The notes beneath the pieces were generated by a model. That model was not told where the DNA came from and searched no databases. It saw only the letters and a program-made list of their open reading frames with translations. This document shows, one piece after another, positions 36,367 to 44,818 of a stretch of 64,000 bases of DNA (position 1 is the stretch's first letter; each line of letters starts with the position of its first letter). Both the position numbers and the translations under genes were made by a program. Origin of the DNA: Hyphomicrobiales bacterium (GTDB lineage: Bacteria; Pseudomonadota; Alphaproteobacteria; Rhizobiales; Beijerinckiaceae); assembly GCA_900470095.1 (NCBI GenBank), contig UBZM01000025.1:124001-188000 (forward strand), read 5' to 3'.

Positions 36367-37572
36367 TCAACTCGCTTCACGGACCCGTGTTGGCAGGCCG
36401 TGCTTGGGCGCTTCCGTCTCGTCTGGCCGTTGCGCTTCAGCCTTCGCTGGCGCGGCAGGACTGGCCCAGGGTGTGCTCTTGAACCAGCCGACGAGAACCG
36501 CGACGCCGAGGATCGCTGCAAAGCCGACGAGATTGAGCAGTGCCATGCTCAACTCGGTCCGGCCCAGCATATCGGCCGCGGTGGCAGCGAGCCTTGCCAG
36601 CACGACGCTGGCAAGGAAGGCGGCGAGCGATTGCCGTCCGATCAGGATGAGCAAGTGGCCAACGCCCTGATCCAGATTTCGGCGCCAGGGGTCGAGCAGG
36701 CTGAGCACGAGATAGGCCAGTGCCAGGAAATGCAGCACGCGCAGGATGTGCAGATTGCTCTTCTCGCTGGCGGGGAGGATCAGGTCGCGTAGCGCCTGCG
36801 CCGCCGGCCAGTGCTCCAGGAAACCCCAGAAGGAGAACGGTACGGACAGGAGCAGGAAGGCGCCGGCGGCGAGCATCAGTCCGTGCTCGCCAAGCCGCGG
36901 TACCGGCACCCATTTCATGCCGATGAAGAACCCGATGAAGAAGATGAGCTGCCAGGCGAAAGGGTTCAGGAACCAGCCGGCGCCGTTCCAGGGATTTCCG
37001 GGAAGATTGAGGTCGATCGCCCAGGCGAGCCCATAGAGCAGCGCCACCATCAGGAAGGGCAAGGCAGCATTGATCCGGTGCAGCGCCATGACGACCGGAA
37101 CCAGGGTCAGAATCACCAGATACATCGGCAGGATATCGAGATAATCCGGCTGCCAGGTCAGCGTCGCGAGGCCGAGCAGTGCGCTGTCCGGGGAGCTCAG
37201 GAGCGGCGCGAACTGGGACGCGAGTACGCCAAGGCCGAAACTGTGATCGAGCAGTGCGGCGAGCGCGATCAGCGCCAGAACGAGTCCGAGCTGCGCCCAA
37301 TAGACCTGCCAGATGCGCAGCGTGATGCGCGCGGTTCCAAGCCACAGGCCGCGGCGAACAAAGACGCTGCCGAAGGCGAGTGCGCTGGCGACGCCGGAAC
37401 AAAAGACGAAGAGTTCGGCGCCTGACGAGAAGCCGAAGCGAGCAGGGATGAAGGCGTTCCAGCTGTTCTGCGGCCAATGCGCGACGAAGATGATCAGCAT
37501 TGTCAGGCCGCGGAAGAAGTCGAGCCGTTCATCGCGCGGGCGCTTGCCTGCCCTCTGTTGAAGCGTGCTCAT
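36367..37572 (-). CDS. opgC: OpgC family membrane protein
   Basis: A 401-residue integral membrane protein with about ten transmembrane helices. It starts with RDERLDFFRGLTMLIIFVAHWP, the OpgC pattern with a conserved acidic and arginine pair and a histidine in the first helix, and continues with FSSGAELFVFCSGVASALAF. OpgC-type proteins transfer succinyl groups onto osmoregulated periplasmic glucans; many alphaproteobacterial homologues are untested. The first base of its start overlaps the last base of the ThDP enzyme stop, so translation is coupled. Confidence 0.9.
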   Translation of the reverse strand: MSTLQQRAGKRPRDERLDFFRGLTMLIIFVAHWPQNSWNAFIPARFGFSSGAELFVFCSGVASALAFGSVFVRRGLWLGTARITLRIWQVYWAQLGLVLALIALAALLDHSFGLGVLASQFAPLLSSPDSALLGLATLTWQPDYLDILPMYLVILTLVPVVMALHRINAALPFLMVALLYGLAWAIDLNLPGNPWNGAGWFLNPFAWQLIFFIGFFIGMKWVPVPRLGEHGLMLAAGAFLLLSVPFSFWGFLEHWPAAQALRDLILPASEKSNLHILRVLHFLALAYLVLSLLDPWRRNLDQGVGHLLILIGRQSLAAFLASVVLARLAATAADMLGRTELSMALLNLVGFAAILGVAVLVGWFKSTPWASPAAPAKAEAQRPDETEAPKHGLPTRVREAS

Positions 37573-39221
37573 CAGAAGGCTCCTTCGTAGCTGCCTGCGT
37601 CGATCCTGCAGGCGAGGACCGTGAAACCACTGCGCTGGAATGCGGCGCGCGCCTCGCGCCTGAGGCTGTCCGGGTTTGAGATCGTGCTGCCGTGGCCGCC
37701 CACCGCGTTGGCAATCGCCGCGAAATCGGTGCCGCCAAAGTCGACTGCGGCGCGGGCCAGGCCAAGCTGGCGCTGCTTCAGTGCAATCAGGCCGAGACTC
37801 TCATCGACAAGGACGACGAGGACGACCGGAAGCGCCAGATCGCGCAGGGTTGCGAGCTCGCCCAGAACCATTTCGAGGCCGGCATCGCCGACGAAGCAAA
37901 GAGTGGGCTGCCCCGTGCCGAGCGCCGCGCCAGTCGCCAGAGGCAGCGCGCAGCCCATCGTGCAGAGCCCGGTCGACTGCAGCAGGCGGCGCGGCCCGTC
38001 GCAGCACCACATCTGGCTGAGCAGAATCCGATGCGCTCCGGAATCGGCGGTGACGATGGTTTTCGACGGCGCGACCTCGCGCAGGATGTCGAAGACGGCG
38101 TGGGGACCCCAGTTCGATGGTGGAGCGAAGGCCTCCCTCAGCGCCGCGCGAATGACGGCCGGGCGCCCGTCCGGCCAGGTACCCTCCAGCATCGCTTCCT
38201 GGCCGAGTTGCTCCAGGATCGTGGCGACATGACCTTCGAGAAGCAGTGTCGCGCTATGCATGCCGTGGTGGACATCCTCGGCGACGATGTCGATCACGCG
38301 TTTGCCCGGCGGCCAGGGATTGCGCCAGCCCTGGCGCATTTCGATCGGGTCGTAGCCGGCGAGCACGATGAGGTCGGCCTCGTCCAGCAGCGGCCGCACC
38401 AGCGCATCGGCCCTCGGCGATAATCCGACTCCGCCGATCACGCGCGGATCGCATTCCGGCACCAGGCCCTTGGCCTTGTAGGTAGTGAGCAGCGGGGCGC
38501 CGATCCGGGCGAGGAACAGGTCGAGTGCGGCGGCGGAGCCTTCGTTGACAAGGTCGAGCCCGGCAATGACCAGCGGCCTCTTCGCGGTCGCGATCATCTC
38601 GCGTGCGAGACCGAGATCGGTGGGGGCGCGGCTGCCCGGAGGCTTTACGATCTGGACTGTGCGCTGCGCCGTCTTCGCCTCGGCGACCGTTATTGGCAGA
38701 TCGATATGGACGGGGCCGGGGCGGCCGCTGCTGGCGATGGCGAGAGCCTTCTGCACCACCAGATCCTCGGTGCCCTGCGCGGCGCGAAAGCTCCCCTTCA
38801 CCAGCGGTCGCAGCACGGCCTGATGGTCGAAGATCTGATGCGTGTAGCTTTCAGCCAGGGCATGATCGACGCAGCCGGTGATGAAGATCAGAGGGACGCG
38901 ATCCTGCCGGGCATTGGCAACGACATTGACCGCATTGGCGACGCCGGGCCCGAGTGTCGCGAGCAGAACCGGCAAGGCGCCTGTCGCATGCCACAGCCCT
39001 TCGGCCATGAAACCCGCCGCATTCTCGTGCTTGGCGAGCAGGAAGCGGATGCCGGCATGTTCCAGTGCATCGACCAGCGCCAGAACCTCGCCGCCGGGAA
39101 TGCCAAAGGCGTGTGTCGCGCCTGCGGCGGCAAGCTGTTGCGCCATGAGATCGGCGCCGCGCACACATGCCGCTTCCGCCGCTTTCGGCATCGTCTCTGT
39201 TAGGGTTGTATCCTGGCGCAT
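37572..39221 (-). CDS. Thiamine-diphosphate-dependent enzyme, acetolactate-synthase-like
   Basis: A 549-residue protein with the three-domain ThDP fold. The N-terminal domain holds FGIPGGEVLALVDAL and the catalytic glutamate in AKHENAAGFMAEG (about residue 57). The C-terminal cofactor site is altered: GDAGLEM replaces the usual GDG, and LVDESLGL replaces the usual NN pair. Aspartate at that place occurs in some relatives and can still bind the metal. The substrate is probably a 2-oxo acid, but the class cannot be resolved from sequence. I chose ATG 39221 (GAGGGAGA upstream); a longer form to 39389 has no homology. Confidence 0.87.
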   Translation of the reverse strand: MRQDTTLTETMPKAAEAACVRGADLMAQQLAAAGATHAFGIPGGEVLALVDALEHAGIRFLLAKHENAAGFMAEGLWHATGALPVLLATLGPGVANAVNVVANARQDRVPLIFITGCVDHALAESYTHQIFDHQAVLRPLVKGSFRAAQGTEDLVVQKALAIASSGRPGPVHIDLPITVAEAKTAQRTVQIVKPPGSRAPTDLGLAREMIATAKRPLVIAGLDLVNEGSAAALDLFLARIGAPLLTTYKAKGLVPECDPRVIGGVGLSPRADALVRPLLDEADLIVLAGYDPIEMRQGWRNPWPPGKRVIDIVAEDVHHGMHSATLLLEGHVATILEQLGQEAMLEGTWPDGRPAVIRAALREAFAPPSNWGPHAVFDILREVAPSKTIVTADSGAHRILLSQMWCCDGPRRLLQSTGLCTMGCALPLATGAALGTGQPTLCFVGDAGLEMVLGELATLRDLALPVVLVVLVDESLGLIALKQRQLGLARAAVDFGGTDFAAIANAVGGHGSTISNPDSLRREARAAFQRSGFTVLACRIDAGSYEGAF

Positions 39222-39249
39222 GGTGTCTCCCTCGGTATCGGCAGGAGAG

Positions 39250-39275
39250 ATCGCGCGAGGCGGGCTGCTGGTTAC
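39250..39275 (-). promoter_or_regulatory. Possible ECF sigma promoter before ThDP gene
   Basis: On the minus strand GTAACC (39275-39270) is followed after 16 bases by CGAT (39253-39250), about 29 bases before the ThDP enzyme start. This nearly repeats the GTAACC-N16-CGAA element next to the sigma factor gene, with one mismatch in the -10. It may place the ThDP-OpgC-TPR genes under the neighbouring sigma factor. Confidence 0.35.
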
Positions 39276-39279
39276 GGCC

Positions 39280-40188
39280 TCACGGAAAAGTGAGCCTGGC
39301 GCCCGCCGCGGCTGTCGGCATCTTGGGAGGCATCGCAAGTTGCCAGGCCCGCTCGACCCATGCCGGGGCGGCCATATGACCGCCGCCATGGAGGCAAAGT
39401 TCCAGCCGCGCGGGCCCGGGACAGTCTGTTGCCAGCCGACAGGTCAAGGCCTCCGGCCGTGGCGCCCTCCGGACCTCATCCGCCCAGGACGAGGTGCAGC
39501 CCGGAGCCAGGACGGCAAGGCTCCTGAAAAGATCGCCCTGCCTGTACCCGGACCGGAGTGGGCGCCCCGCCATCGGCACGGTTGTGTCGCTTGTGCCATG
39601 GACATGGATCAGATTGGGCCGGGGGCCGACGCAATCCTGCGGAAGTGGCTCCCAGAACGCACCGGCGATCGGCGCAAAGGCCGCAAAGCGCGAGGGCATC
39701 CGGCAGGCCAGATTCCAGACCATGGACGCGCCTTGCGAGAAACCGCTGGCCAGAATCCTGCCGGGATCGACGGGGAAGCGTTGCGCGACGTCGTCGAGAA
39801 CATGGCCGATGAAGGCGAATTCGTCGCGATGGTGTCCGGGAGAGCCGGGATAGGACCAGGTCCGCCCCATCCCGTCAGGGGCGATCAGGGCAACGCCGAG
39901 GTGTTGCGCAACTGCGACGAGACCCTGGTCGGCCATGATCTCCTCGGCCGAGCCTTGCCAGCCGTGAAAGTACATGATCGCGCCGCGCGGATGCCCGATC
40001 GCGGCCTGCGCGGGCAGCAGGATGCGATAGAACCCGCCCTCGACCGGGCAGCCTCCCTCGGCCGGACAAGGCATCAGGCGGTCTTCCGTCCTGGCGTGTT
40101 CCTGTGCGATGGCGGCGGGTGTCAGCGTCGTGGTCAGCGAAATTGCGAGCGCTGTGATCGCCCGGCCGAAGCGCGCTGCTGTCGCCAT
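39280..40188 (-). CDS. Secreted esterase, LpqC/PHB-depolymerase-like
   Basis: A 302-residue alpha/beta hydrolase. A signal peptide covers about residues 1-29 (AITALAISLTTTLTPAAIAQ). The nucleophile elbow is GFSQGASM, the acid is probably D in HVHGTSDTTVP, and the histidine lies in LCLHGGGH near the C-terminus. AIMYFHGWQG forms the oxyanion-hole region. This matches the LpqC/feruloyl-esterase/polyhydroxybutyrate-depolymerase branch. I chose ATG 40188, which puts the signal peptide at the N-terminus; the frame is open to 40305 without support. It lies upstream of the ThDP-opgC genes and divergent from the sigma factor. Confidence 0.88.
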   Translation of the reverse strand: MATAARFGRAITALAISLTTTLTPAAIAQEHARTEDRLMPCPAEGGCPVEGGFYRILLPAQAAIGHPRGAIMYFHGWQGSAEEIMADQGLVAVAQHLGVALIAPDGMGRTWSYPGSPGHHRDEFAFIGHVLDDVAQRFPVDPGRILASGFSQGASMVWNLACRMPSRFAAFAPIAGAFWEPLPQDCVGPRPNLIHVHGTSDTTVPMAGRPLRSGYRQGDLFRSLAVLAPGCTSSWADEVRRAPRPEALTCRLATDCPGPARLELCLHGGGHMAAPAWVERAWQLAMPPKMPTAAAGARLTFP

Positions 40189-40354
40189 GTTCGTCGCTTT
40201 CCCGCGAAAGGCCCGGAAGGCCGCGCTCTGCGCGTATGCGAGCGTATCGGGGCGGGGCGAGGTCAGCATCTGCCAGTCACGGGCTTGTGAGCCCTGCATC
40301 GTCATGCGACGGATTGGGCACCCGCCTGTACAGCCCCGGAGAATCGCCGCTTCC

Positions 40355-40921
40355 GTGTCTCTCGCCGATCTTGAAACGCAGCTGCGTCCCGTCTTTCTCT
40401 CCGCGCTTGCCGGTGATGCGTCGGCCTATCGGGTGTTCCTCGAGGCGATCAGCCTGCGTCTGCGCGGCTATCTGCGCCATCAGCTGGCGCGGGCGGGGCG
40501 CACCGAGCCGAGCGAGACGGAGGATGTCTTGCAGGAGACCTTGCTCGCCCTGCATCTCTCCCGGCACAGCTATGATCCGGCGAGCCCCGTGACCGCCTGG
40601 GCCCATGCGATCGCGCGCTATAAACTCGTCGATCATTTGCGCCGCTCCGGGCGGCACGCGTCCAACCTGCCGATCGATGACGAGGCCTATCAATTGGCGG
40701 CGCCCGACATGCCTGCCTCCGATGCCCGGCTGGACTTGGCGCGAGCCCTGCAATCCCTGCCTGAGCGGACACGAACGCTGATCGACCGGGTCAAGGTCCA
40801 GGGCTGTTCGGTCGCCGAGGCCGCAAGCGCTGCCGGCATGACCGAGACGGCAGCGAAGGTCGCGATCCATCGCGGCCTGCGGGCCATGGCCCGACTCCTG
40901 ACCAAGCGCAGGGCACTGTGA
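40355..40921 (+). CDS. ECF RNA polymerase sigma factor (NrsF-linked, SigF type)
   Basis: A 188-residue sigma factor with region 2 (YLRHQLARAGRTEPSETEDVLQETLLALH, then TAWAHAIARYKLVDHLRR) and region 4 (SLPERTRTLIDRVKVQGCSVAEAASAAGMTETAAKVAIHRGLRAMARLL). Its partner 96 bp downstream is an NrsF/DUF1109 membrane anti-sigma factor, the pairing known from Caulobacter SigF. I chose the GTG at 40355, because VSLADLETQLRPVFL aligns with family N-termini and GGAGAA precedes it; ATG 40304 would add 17 residues. Such systems respond to metal or oxidative stress. Confidence 0.9.
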   Translation: MSLADLETQLRPVFLSALAGDASAYRVFLEAISLRLRGYLRHQLARAGRTEPSETEDVLQETLLALHLSRHSYDPASPVTAWAHAIARYKLVDHLRRSGRHASNLPIDDEAYQLAAPDMPASDARLDLARALQSLPERTRTLIDRVKVQGCSVAEAASAAGMTETAAKVAIHRGLRAMARLLTKRRAL

Positions 40922-40957
40922 CCGGGTTGCGCGGGATGCGGCAGCGCACCCAACGCT

Positions 40958-40983
40958 GTAACCTTTCGCCTGCTTGCTGCGAA
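40958..40983 (+). promoter_or_regulatory. ECF sigma (SigF-type) promoter before nrsF
   Basis: GTAACC (40958-40963) and CGAA (40980-40983) are exactly 16 bases apart and end 34 bases before the nrsF start. From memory this is the -35/-10 pattern reported for Caulobacter SigF targets. It suggests that nrsF, and perhaps the sigma gene by a related upstream element, is under the sigma factor's own control. Confidence 0.65.
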
Positions 40984-41017
40984 TTCCCGTCCATCACAGC
41001 ACGATGACCGATCCGAC

Positions 41018-41659
41018 ATGCAGACAGACGAGCTGATTTCCCTCATGGCCACGAGCAGCCAGCCGGTTGATACCGGGTGGCTGCGCCGTATCACCTGGCT
41101 CGCTGCGTTCCTCGCCATGATCGGGACGACGCTTGCCGTGCTCCTGACGCTCGGCGCGCGCCGTGACCTGGCGGCGGCCTGGGCAAGCGCGCCGGTGCTG
41201 GGCAAGGTCCTGCTGGGAGCGAGTGTGGCCGGGATCGCCGTGGCGGTTTTCCAGCGCAGCCTGCGGCCCGGTCTCAGTCCGCGAGGACATCTGTCCTTGA
41301 TCCTGCTCCCGATCACCGCCGTGATGCTGTGGGCTGTCGTCGTTCTGGCACGGGCGCCTGCCGGAGAATGGGCCAACTTGACCTTTGGCAGGAGTTGGCA
41401 GGCCTGCCTGATCTCCGTTGTGCTCTACGGACTGATCCCGTTCGCTGCCATGATCGCGATTGCCCGGCGAGGCGCGCCGGTCGATTTGCGCCTCACTGGC
41501 GCTGCCGCCGGAGTTGCATCCGCGGCGTTGGCGACCATCGCCTACAGCGTGCATTGCCCTGAGGACACGATCCCCTTCATCGCAAGCTGGTATCCGCTGG
41601 CGATGGGCCTGATGGCTGCCGTCGGAGCCCTCGCTTTTCCGCGGTTCGTGCGCTGGTAG
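41018..41659 (+). CDS. nrsF: NrsF family (DUF1109) anti-sigma membrane protein
   Basis: A 213-residue inner-membrane protein with six predicted helices, matching DUF1109. The end of the protein carries the family-specific stretch CLISVVLYGLIPFAAMIAIARRGAP and YSVHCPEDTIPFIASWYPLAM with the conserved cysteine and histidine. The short N-terminal segment is cytoplasmic and is where the sigma factor would be held. In Caulobacter, NrsF inhibits SigF until stress. A good match in position and length. Confidence 0.92.
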   Translation: MQTDELISLMATSSQPVDTGWLRRITWLAAFLAMIGTTLAVLLTLGARRDLAAAWASAPVLGKVLLGASVAGIAVAVFQRSLRPGLSPRGHLSLILLPITAVMLWAVVVLARAPAGEWANLTFGRSWQACLISVVLYGLIPFAAMIAIARRGAPVDLRLTGAAAGVASAALATIAYSVHCPEDTIPFIASWYPLAMGLMAAVGALAFPRFVRW

Positions 41660-41687
41660 CGGAGCCTGAGGCAGTCAGCGGCTGTCA

Positions 41688-42746
41688 TCAGGCCGGCAGC
41701 TTGGCGAGCTCAGGCTTGACTGCCCGCCCTCTGAGCCAACCAAGGTTCGGCGCGATCAGGCGAATGAAGTCGTCGATGATCTGCTCATAATCCTCCGCTT
41801 CGAAATTATAGGGCAACTCAAGACGCAGCTCGCCGACTTCGCGCAGCACAGGGTCCTGCAGCAATGCGATCAGGATCTGCTCCGACGTGCCGACGAGATC
41901 CGGAGCGAACTGCGTCCGCCGCTCGCCCTGCGGCTTCAGCGTGCGCTCATGTCGGCTGGCGGCGTAATCGCGATAGCGACTGCGGGTCTTCGCATCGGCC
42001 CCGTCGAGCGGGACGATAACACGGCCAACTGCGATGCGTGGCTGATGCCGGTCCTGCCAGGAACTGCGATGGAGCGCGAGCTGACGCAGCTGGGCCTCGA
42101 AGAAATTGTCGGTCTCTTCGCCGATATTGATATTGCCGACGAGAAGATTGAAGCCGTTCTCCCCGGCCCAGCGCGCTGAACGCAGCGATCCTCCCCCATA
42201 CCAGAGCCGTTCGCGCAGTCCCGGTGCGTGCGGTTGGATGCGCGGCCGCAACCGCCCCGCCGCCGACGTGATGAAGGTCTCGTCGTCGCCGAGATAGGCG
42301 CCGTCGAGATTGGCTGCGAGGCGGGCGACGCGCTGATGCGAGTAATCGGAATCTGTCCGGTCTTCGTCGAGGAAGCGCTGACCCAGCAGCTCGGCGTGCG
42401 ACGGAGGCCCCGCACTGAGGCCGACATTGAGGCGTCCGCGCGAGAGCACGTCGACGAGCGACAGATCCTCTGCCAGGCGGAAGGGGTTTTCGTAGCCGAT
42501 CTGGATCACGGCGGAGCCGATCTCGATGCGTCGCGTCCGCTGGCTTGCCGCGGCCAGAAAGACACTGGCCGAGGAGACGCCCGGTTCGAGATGGCGTTGG
42601 CGCACCCAGGCGCTGTCGAAGCCGAGCCGTTCGCCGAATTCGAAGAGCTGGAGGGTGTCCTCCAATCCAACCAGTGGAGCGTCGTCGCGGTAATTGCCGG
42701 GCGTCAGGAAGCCGATCCGGCTGATCGTGAGCGGAGTGGCGGGCAT
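41688..42746 (-). CDS. LLM class flavin-dependent oxidoreductase
   Basis: A 352-residue TIM-barrel flavoenzyme of the luciferase-like family. The N-terminal ISRIGFLTPGNYRDDAP and LGFDSAWVRQRHLEPGVSS lead into the barrel; LVDVLSRGRLNVGLSAGPPSHAELLG is the flavin-phosphate region; LWYGGGSLRSARWAGENGFNLLVGNI follows. ATG 42746 is preferred over 42764 because GTGAG lies upstream of it. It is the last gene of a nine-gene minus-strand operon that also encodes two other LLM proteins and a flavin reductase. Its role may be oxidation of a thioether or alkyl-sulfur compound. Confidence 0.88.
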   Translation of the reverse strand: MPATPLTISRIGFLTPGNYRDDAPLVGLEDTLQLFEFGERLGFDSAWVRQRHLEPGVSSASVFLAAASQRTRRIEIGSAVIQIGYENPFRLAEDLSLVDVLSRGRLNVGLSAGPPSHAELLGQRFLDEDRTDSDYSHQRVARLAANLDGAYLGDDETFITSAAGRLRPRIQPHAPGLRERLWYGGGSLRSARWAGENGFNLLVGNINIGEETDNFFEAQLRQLALHRSSWQDRHQPRIAVGRVIVPLDGADAKTRSRYRDYAASRHERTLKPQGERRTQFAPDLVGTSEQILIALLQDPVLREVGELRLELPYNFEAEDYEQIIDDFIRLIAPNLGWLRGRAVKPELAKLPA

Positions 42747-42778
42747 GATGGACTCACAAGGCATTGGGGGCGGCGGCT

Positions 42779-43711
42779 TCAGGACTTGGGCAAGCCTGGC
42801 GGATTGGTCTCGGAGCGCTCCAGGGCCTCTTCCTCAAGTCCCCAGCGCGCGAGCGCCTGGCGGTACCTGTCGGTGGCGATCAGGCCGTTAGTTGCCACGG
42901 TCAATGCGTCGACCAGACCGCTGCCCTTGCGCGTCGTAATCGCGACATCCGACTTGAGGGGCCAACCGGCGCTGAGGGTGCCGGCACGCCGGATGTTGCG
43001 GTCGCGTGCGGCGATGAAGACCAGTTGGGCATGCGGCTGGACGATGACGTCGGCCCGGCCGGCGAGCAGCGCGATCAGTTTGGTCGGCTCGTCGTCGTAA
43101 TACTGCAGATCGAGTGGCTTCAGCCCGGCTGCGACATTCAGCTTGCTCCAAGCAAGCAGGATGCGCTCCTGGTTGGTGCCGGCGCCGACGATGATGCGCA
43201 GACCTGCCGCGTCCTTGGGGGCCCTAATGGACGTCACCGGGCTCTCGGCCTTCACATAGAAGCCGTGCAGACCTTGCCGGTAGGTCGAGAAGTCGAACTT
43301 CTCTTTCCGCTGCTCGGTGACGCCGACATTCGAGATCACCGCGTCGTATTTGCCCGAGGCCAGTCCGAGCGGCCAGTCGGCCCAGGCGATCGGCAGAAGA
43401 TTGAGCTTGAGGCCCAGGCTGTCGGCGATGAGCTGGGCGAAGTCCGGGTCGGCGCCGACCACGGTCCTGGCGTCGGTCGCATAGGTGGCGAGCGGCGGGC
43501 CGCTCGGGCTTATCGCGACGGTGAGCGAGCCCGGCTCGACAAAGGCAAAGCCCTTGGGGATGGCCTTGATTGCCTCGGGATTCCGTTCGGCGCGAAGCCT
43601 GCCAGGCTGCTCCGGGCCGAGATCGAAGGGCTGCGCGAGGGCGGGGGCAGAATTCCAGTAGGCGGTGGCTGCCCCAAGCAGCAGCGAGAGAATGGCTCGT
43701 CGCCCAATCAT
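42779..43711 (-). CDS. Amino-acid ABC transporter substrate-binding protein (SBP_bac_3)
   Basis: A 310-residue periplasmic protein. The signal peptide is at residues 1-25 (ILSLLLGAATAYWNSAPALAQ). Mature motifs include SLTVAISPSGPPLATYATDARTVVGADPDFAQLIADSLG, ISNVGVTEQRKEKFDFSTYR and VGAGTNQERIL. It is a tandem paralogue of the next gene on the same strand (43792-44730), sharing the FDL.PEQPGR.RAERN opening and the NPPGLPKS ending. Likely binds a cysteine derivative or other amino acid. ATG 43711 fixes the signal peptide. Confidence 0.92.
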   Translation of the reverse strand: MIGRRAILSLLLGAATAYWNSAPALAQPFDLGPEQPGRLRAERNPEAIKAIPKGFAFVEPGSLTVAISPSGPPLATYATDARTVVGADPDFAQLIADSLGLKLNLLPIAWADWPLGLASGKYDAVISNVGVTEQRKEKFDFSTYRQGLHGFYVKAESPVTSIRAPKDAAGLRIIVGAGTNQERILLAWSKLNVAAGLKPLDLQYYDDEPTKLIALLAGRADVIVQPHAQLVFIAARDRNIRRAGTLSAGWPLKSDVAITTRKGSGLVDALTVATNGLIATDRYRQALARWGLEEEALERSETNPPGLPKS

Positions 43712-43791
43712 GATCGCCTTTCCAGTTCCAGATTTGGCCGCTTCGCTAAAGGACACCAGCGCCGCCGCTGTCGCGCGGCGGCGCAAGGGCC

Positions 43792-44730
43792 TCAGCTCTT
43801 GGGCAGGCCGGGCGGGTTGGTGGTGGATTTCTCGACGGCCTCTGGGCCGAGATTCCAGCGGGTCAGCGCCTTGCCGTAATTGCCGTTCGCGATCTGGGTA
43901 TTGAGGGCATGGGTGATCGCTTCCGCCAGCCCGTTGCCCTTGCGGGTCGTCACCGCGATCTCGGCCAGCAGCGGCCAGCCGCCGCTGAAATTGCCCGCGA
44001 GTCTGGTCTTGCCTTCGCGGGCGGCCTTGAAGCTGAGCAGGGCGTTGGGGCCGAGATAGACGTCGGCCCGGCCTGTCTCGAGTGCGAGATAGAGCACGAC
44101 GTCGTCGTCGTAATACTGCACTTCGACCGGTTTCAGGCCTTGTTTGAGGTTCTGCTCGTTCCAGCGCAGCAGAATTTGCTCCTGGTTGGTGCCGGAGCCG
44201 ACGATGACCTTGAGCCCGGCCACGTCCTTGGGCTCCGTGATGGTGATCGGGTTGCTGGCTTTGACGTAGAAGCCGAGCAGATCCTTGCGATAGGTGGAGA
44301 AGTCGAACTTCTCCTTGCGCTGCTCGGTGACGGTCACATTGCTGATTGCGGCGTCGTATTTGCCGGAGGCGACGCCAAGCGGCCAGTCGGCCCAGGCGAC
44401 ACTGACGATCTCGAGCTTCCGGCCAAGACTGTCGGCGACGAGCTGGGCGATGTCGGGCTCGGAGCCGACCAGCGTACGCGTATCGGTGCCATAGGCGCCG
44501 AAGGGGAGGCGCTGCGAGGCGATGGCGACGGTGAAGACGCCATCCCTGGCGAATTTGGCGCCCTTGCCGACCAGCCTGAGCGCCTCCTCGTTCCTCTCCG
44601 CACGGGGGCGGCCGGGTTGTTCCGGGCTGAGATCGAAGACCTGCTGGGCCATGGCAGAGACGGTGAGGAAGGCGGCCGCTGCGGCGAGCGCGCCGAAGCC
44701 GAGCGAAAGGGATCTGGTCCTTGCGGCCAT
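43792..44730 (-). CDS. Amino-acid ABC transporter substrate-binding protein (SBP_bac_3), paralogue
   Basis: A 312-residue periplasmic protein with a signal peptide to about residue 28 (LGFGALAAAAAFLTVSAMAQ). Mature motifs parallel its neighbour: GVFTVAIASQRLPFGAYGTDTRTLVGSEPDIAQLVADSLG, ISNVTVTEQRKEKFDFSTYRK and VGSGTNQEQILL. The internal differences suggest the two proteins bind related but not identical ligands for one shared permease. The start at 44730 is chosen for the signal peptide; longer in-frame forms run into the adjacent coding frame. Confidence 0.92.
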   Translation of the reverse strand: MAARTRSLSLGFGALAAAAAFLTVSAMAQQVFDLSPEQPGRPRAERNEEALRLVGKGAKFARDGVFTVAIASQRLPFGAYGTDTRTLVGSEPDIAQLVADSLGRKLEIVSVAWADWPLGVASGKYDAAISNVTVTEQRKEKFDFSTYRKDLLGFYVKASNPITITEPKDVAGLKVIVGSGTNQEQILLRWNEQNLKQGLKPVEVQYYDDDVVLYLALETGRADVYLGPNALLSFKAAREGKTRLAGNFSGGWPLLAEIAVTTRKGNGLAEAITHALNTQIANGNYGKALTRWNLGPEAVEKSTTNPPGLPKS

Positions 44731-44779
44731 GCTGAAAACTCCATGCGAGGGATCGGGACAGGCTCGGATCATCCGGGGA

Positions 44780-44799
44780 AGCGCAGGTCCCGCTGCGCT
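44780..44799 (-). terminator. Intercistronic hairpin upstream of binding-protein genes
   Basis: AGCGCAG (44780-44786) and CTGCGCT (44793-44799) are perfect arms around GTCCCG. It lies in the 88 bp between the fused permease-ATPase stop and the first binding-protein start, where partial termination or processing can set relative expression. No T-run, so weak as a terminator. Confidence 0.4.
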
Positions 44800-44818
44800 C
44801 GCCGGTTCTGGCCAGGCG

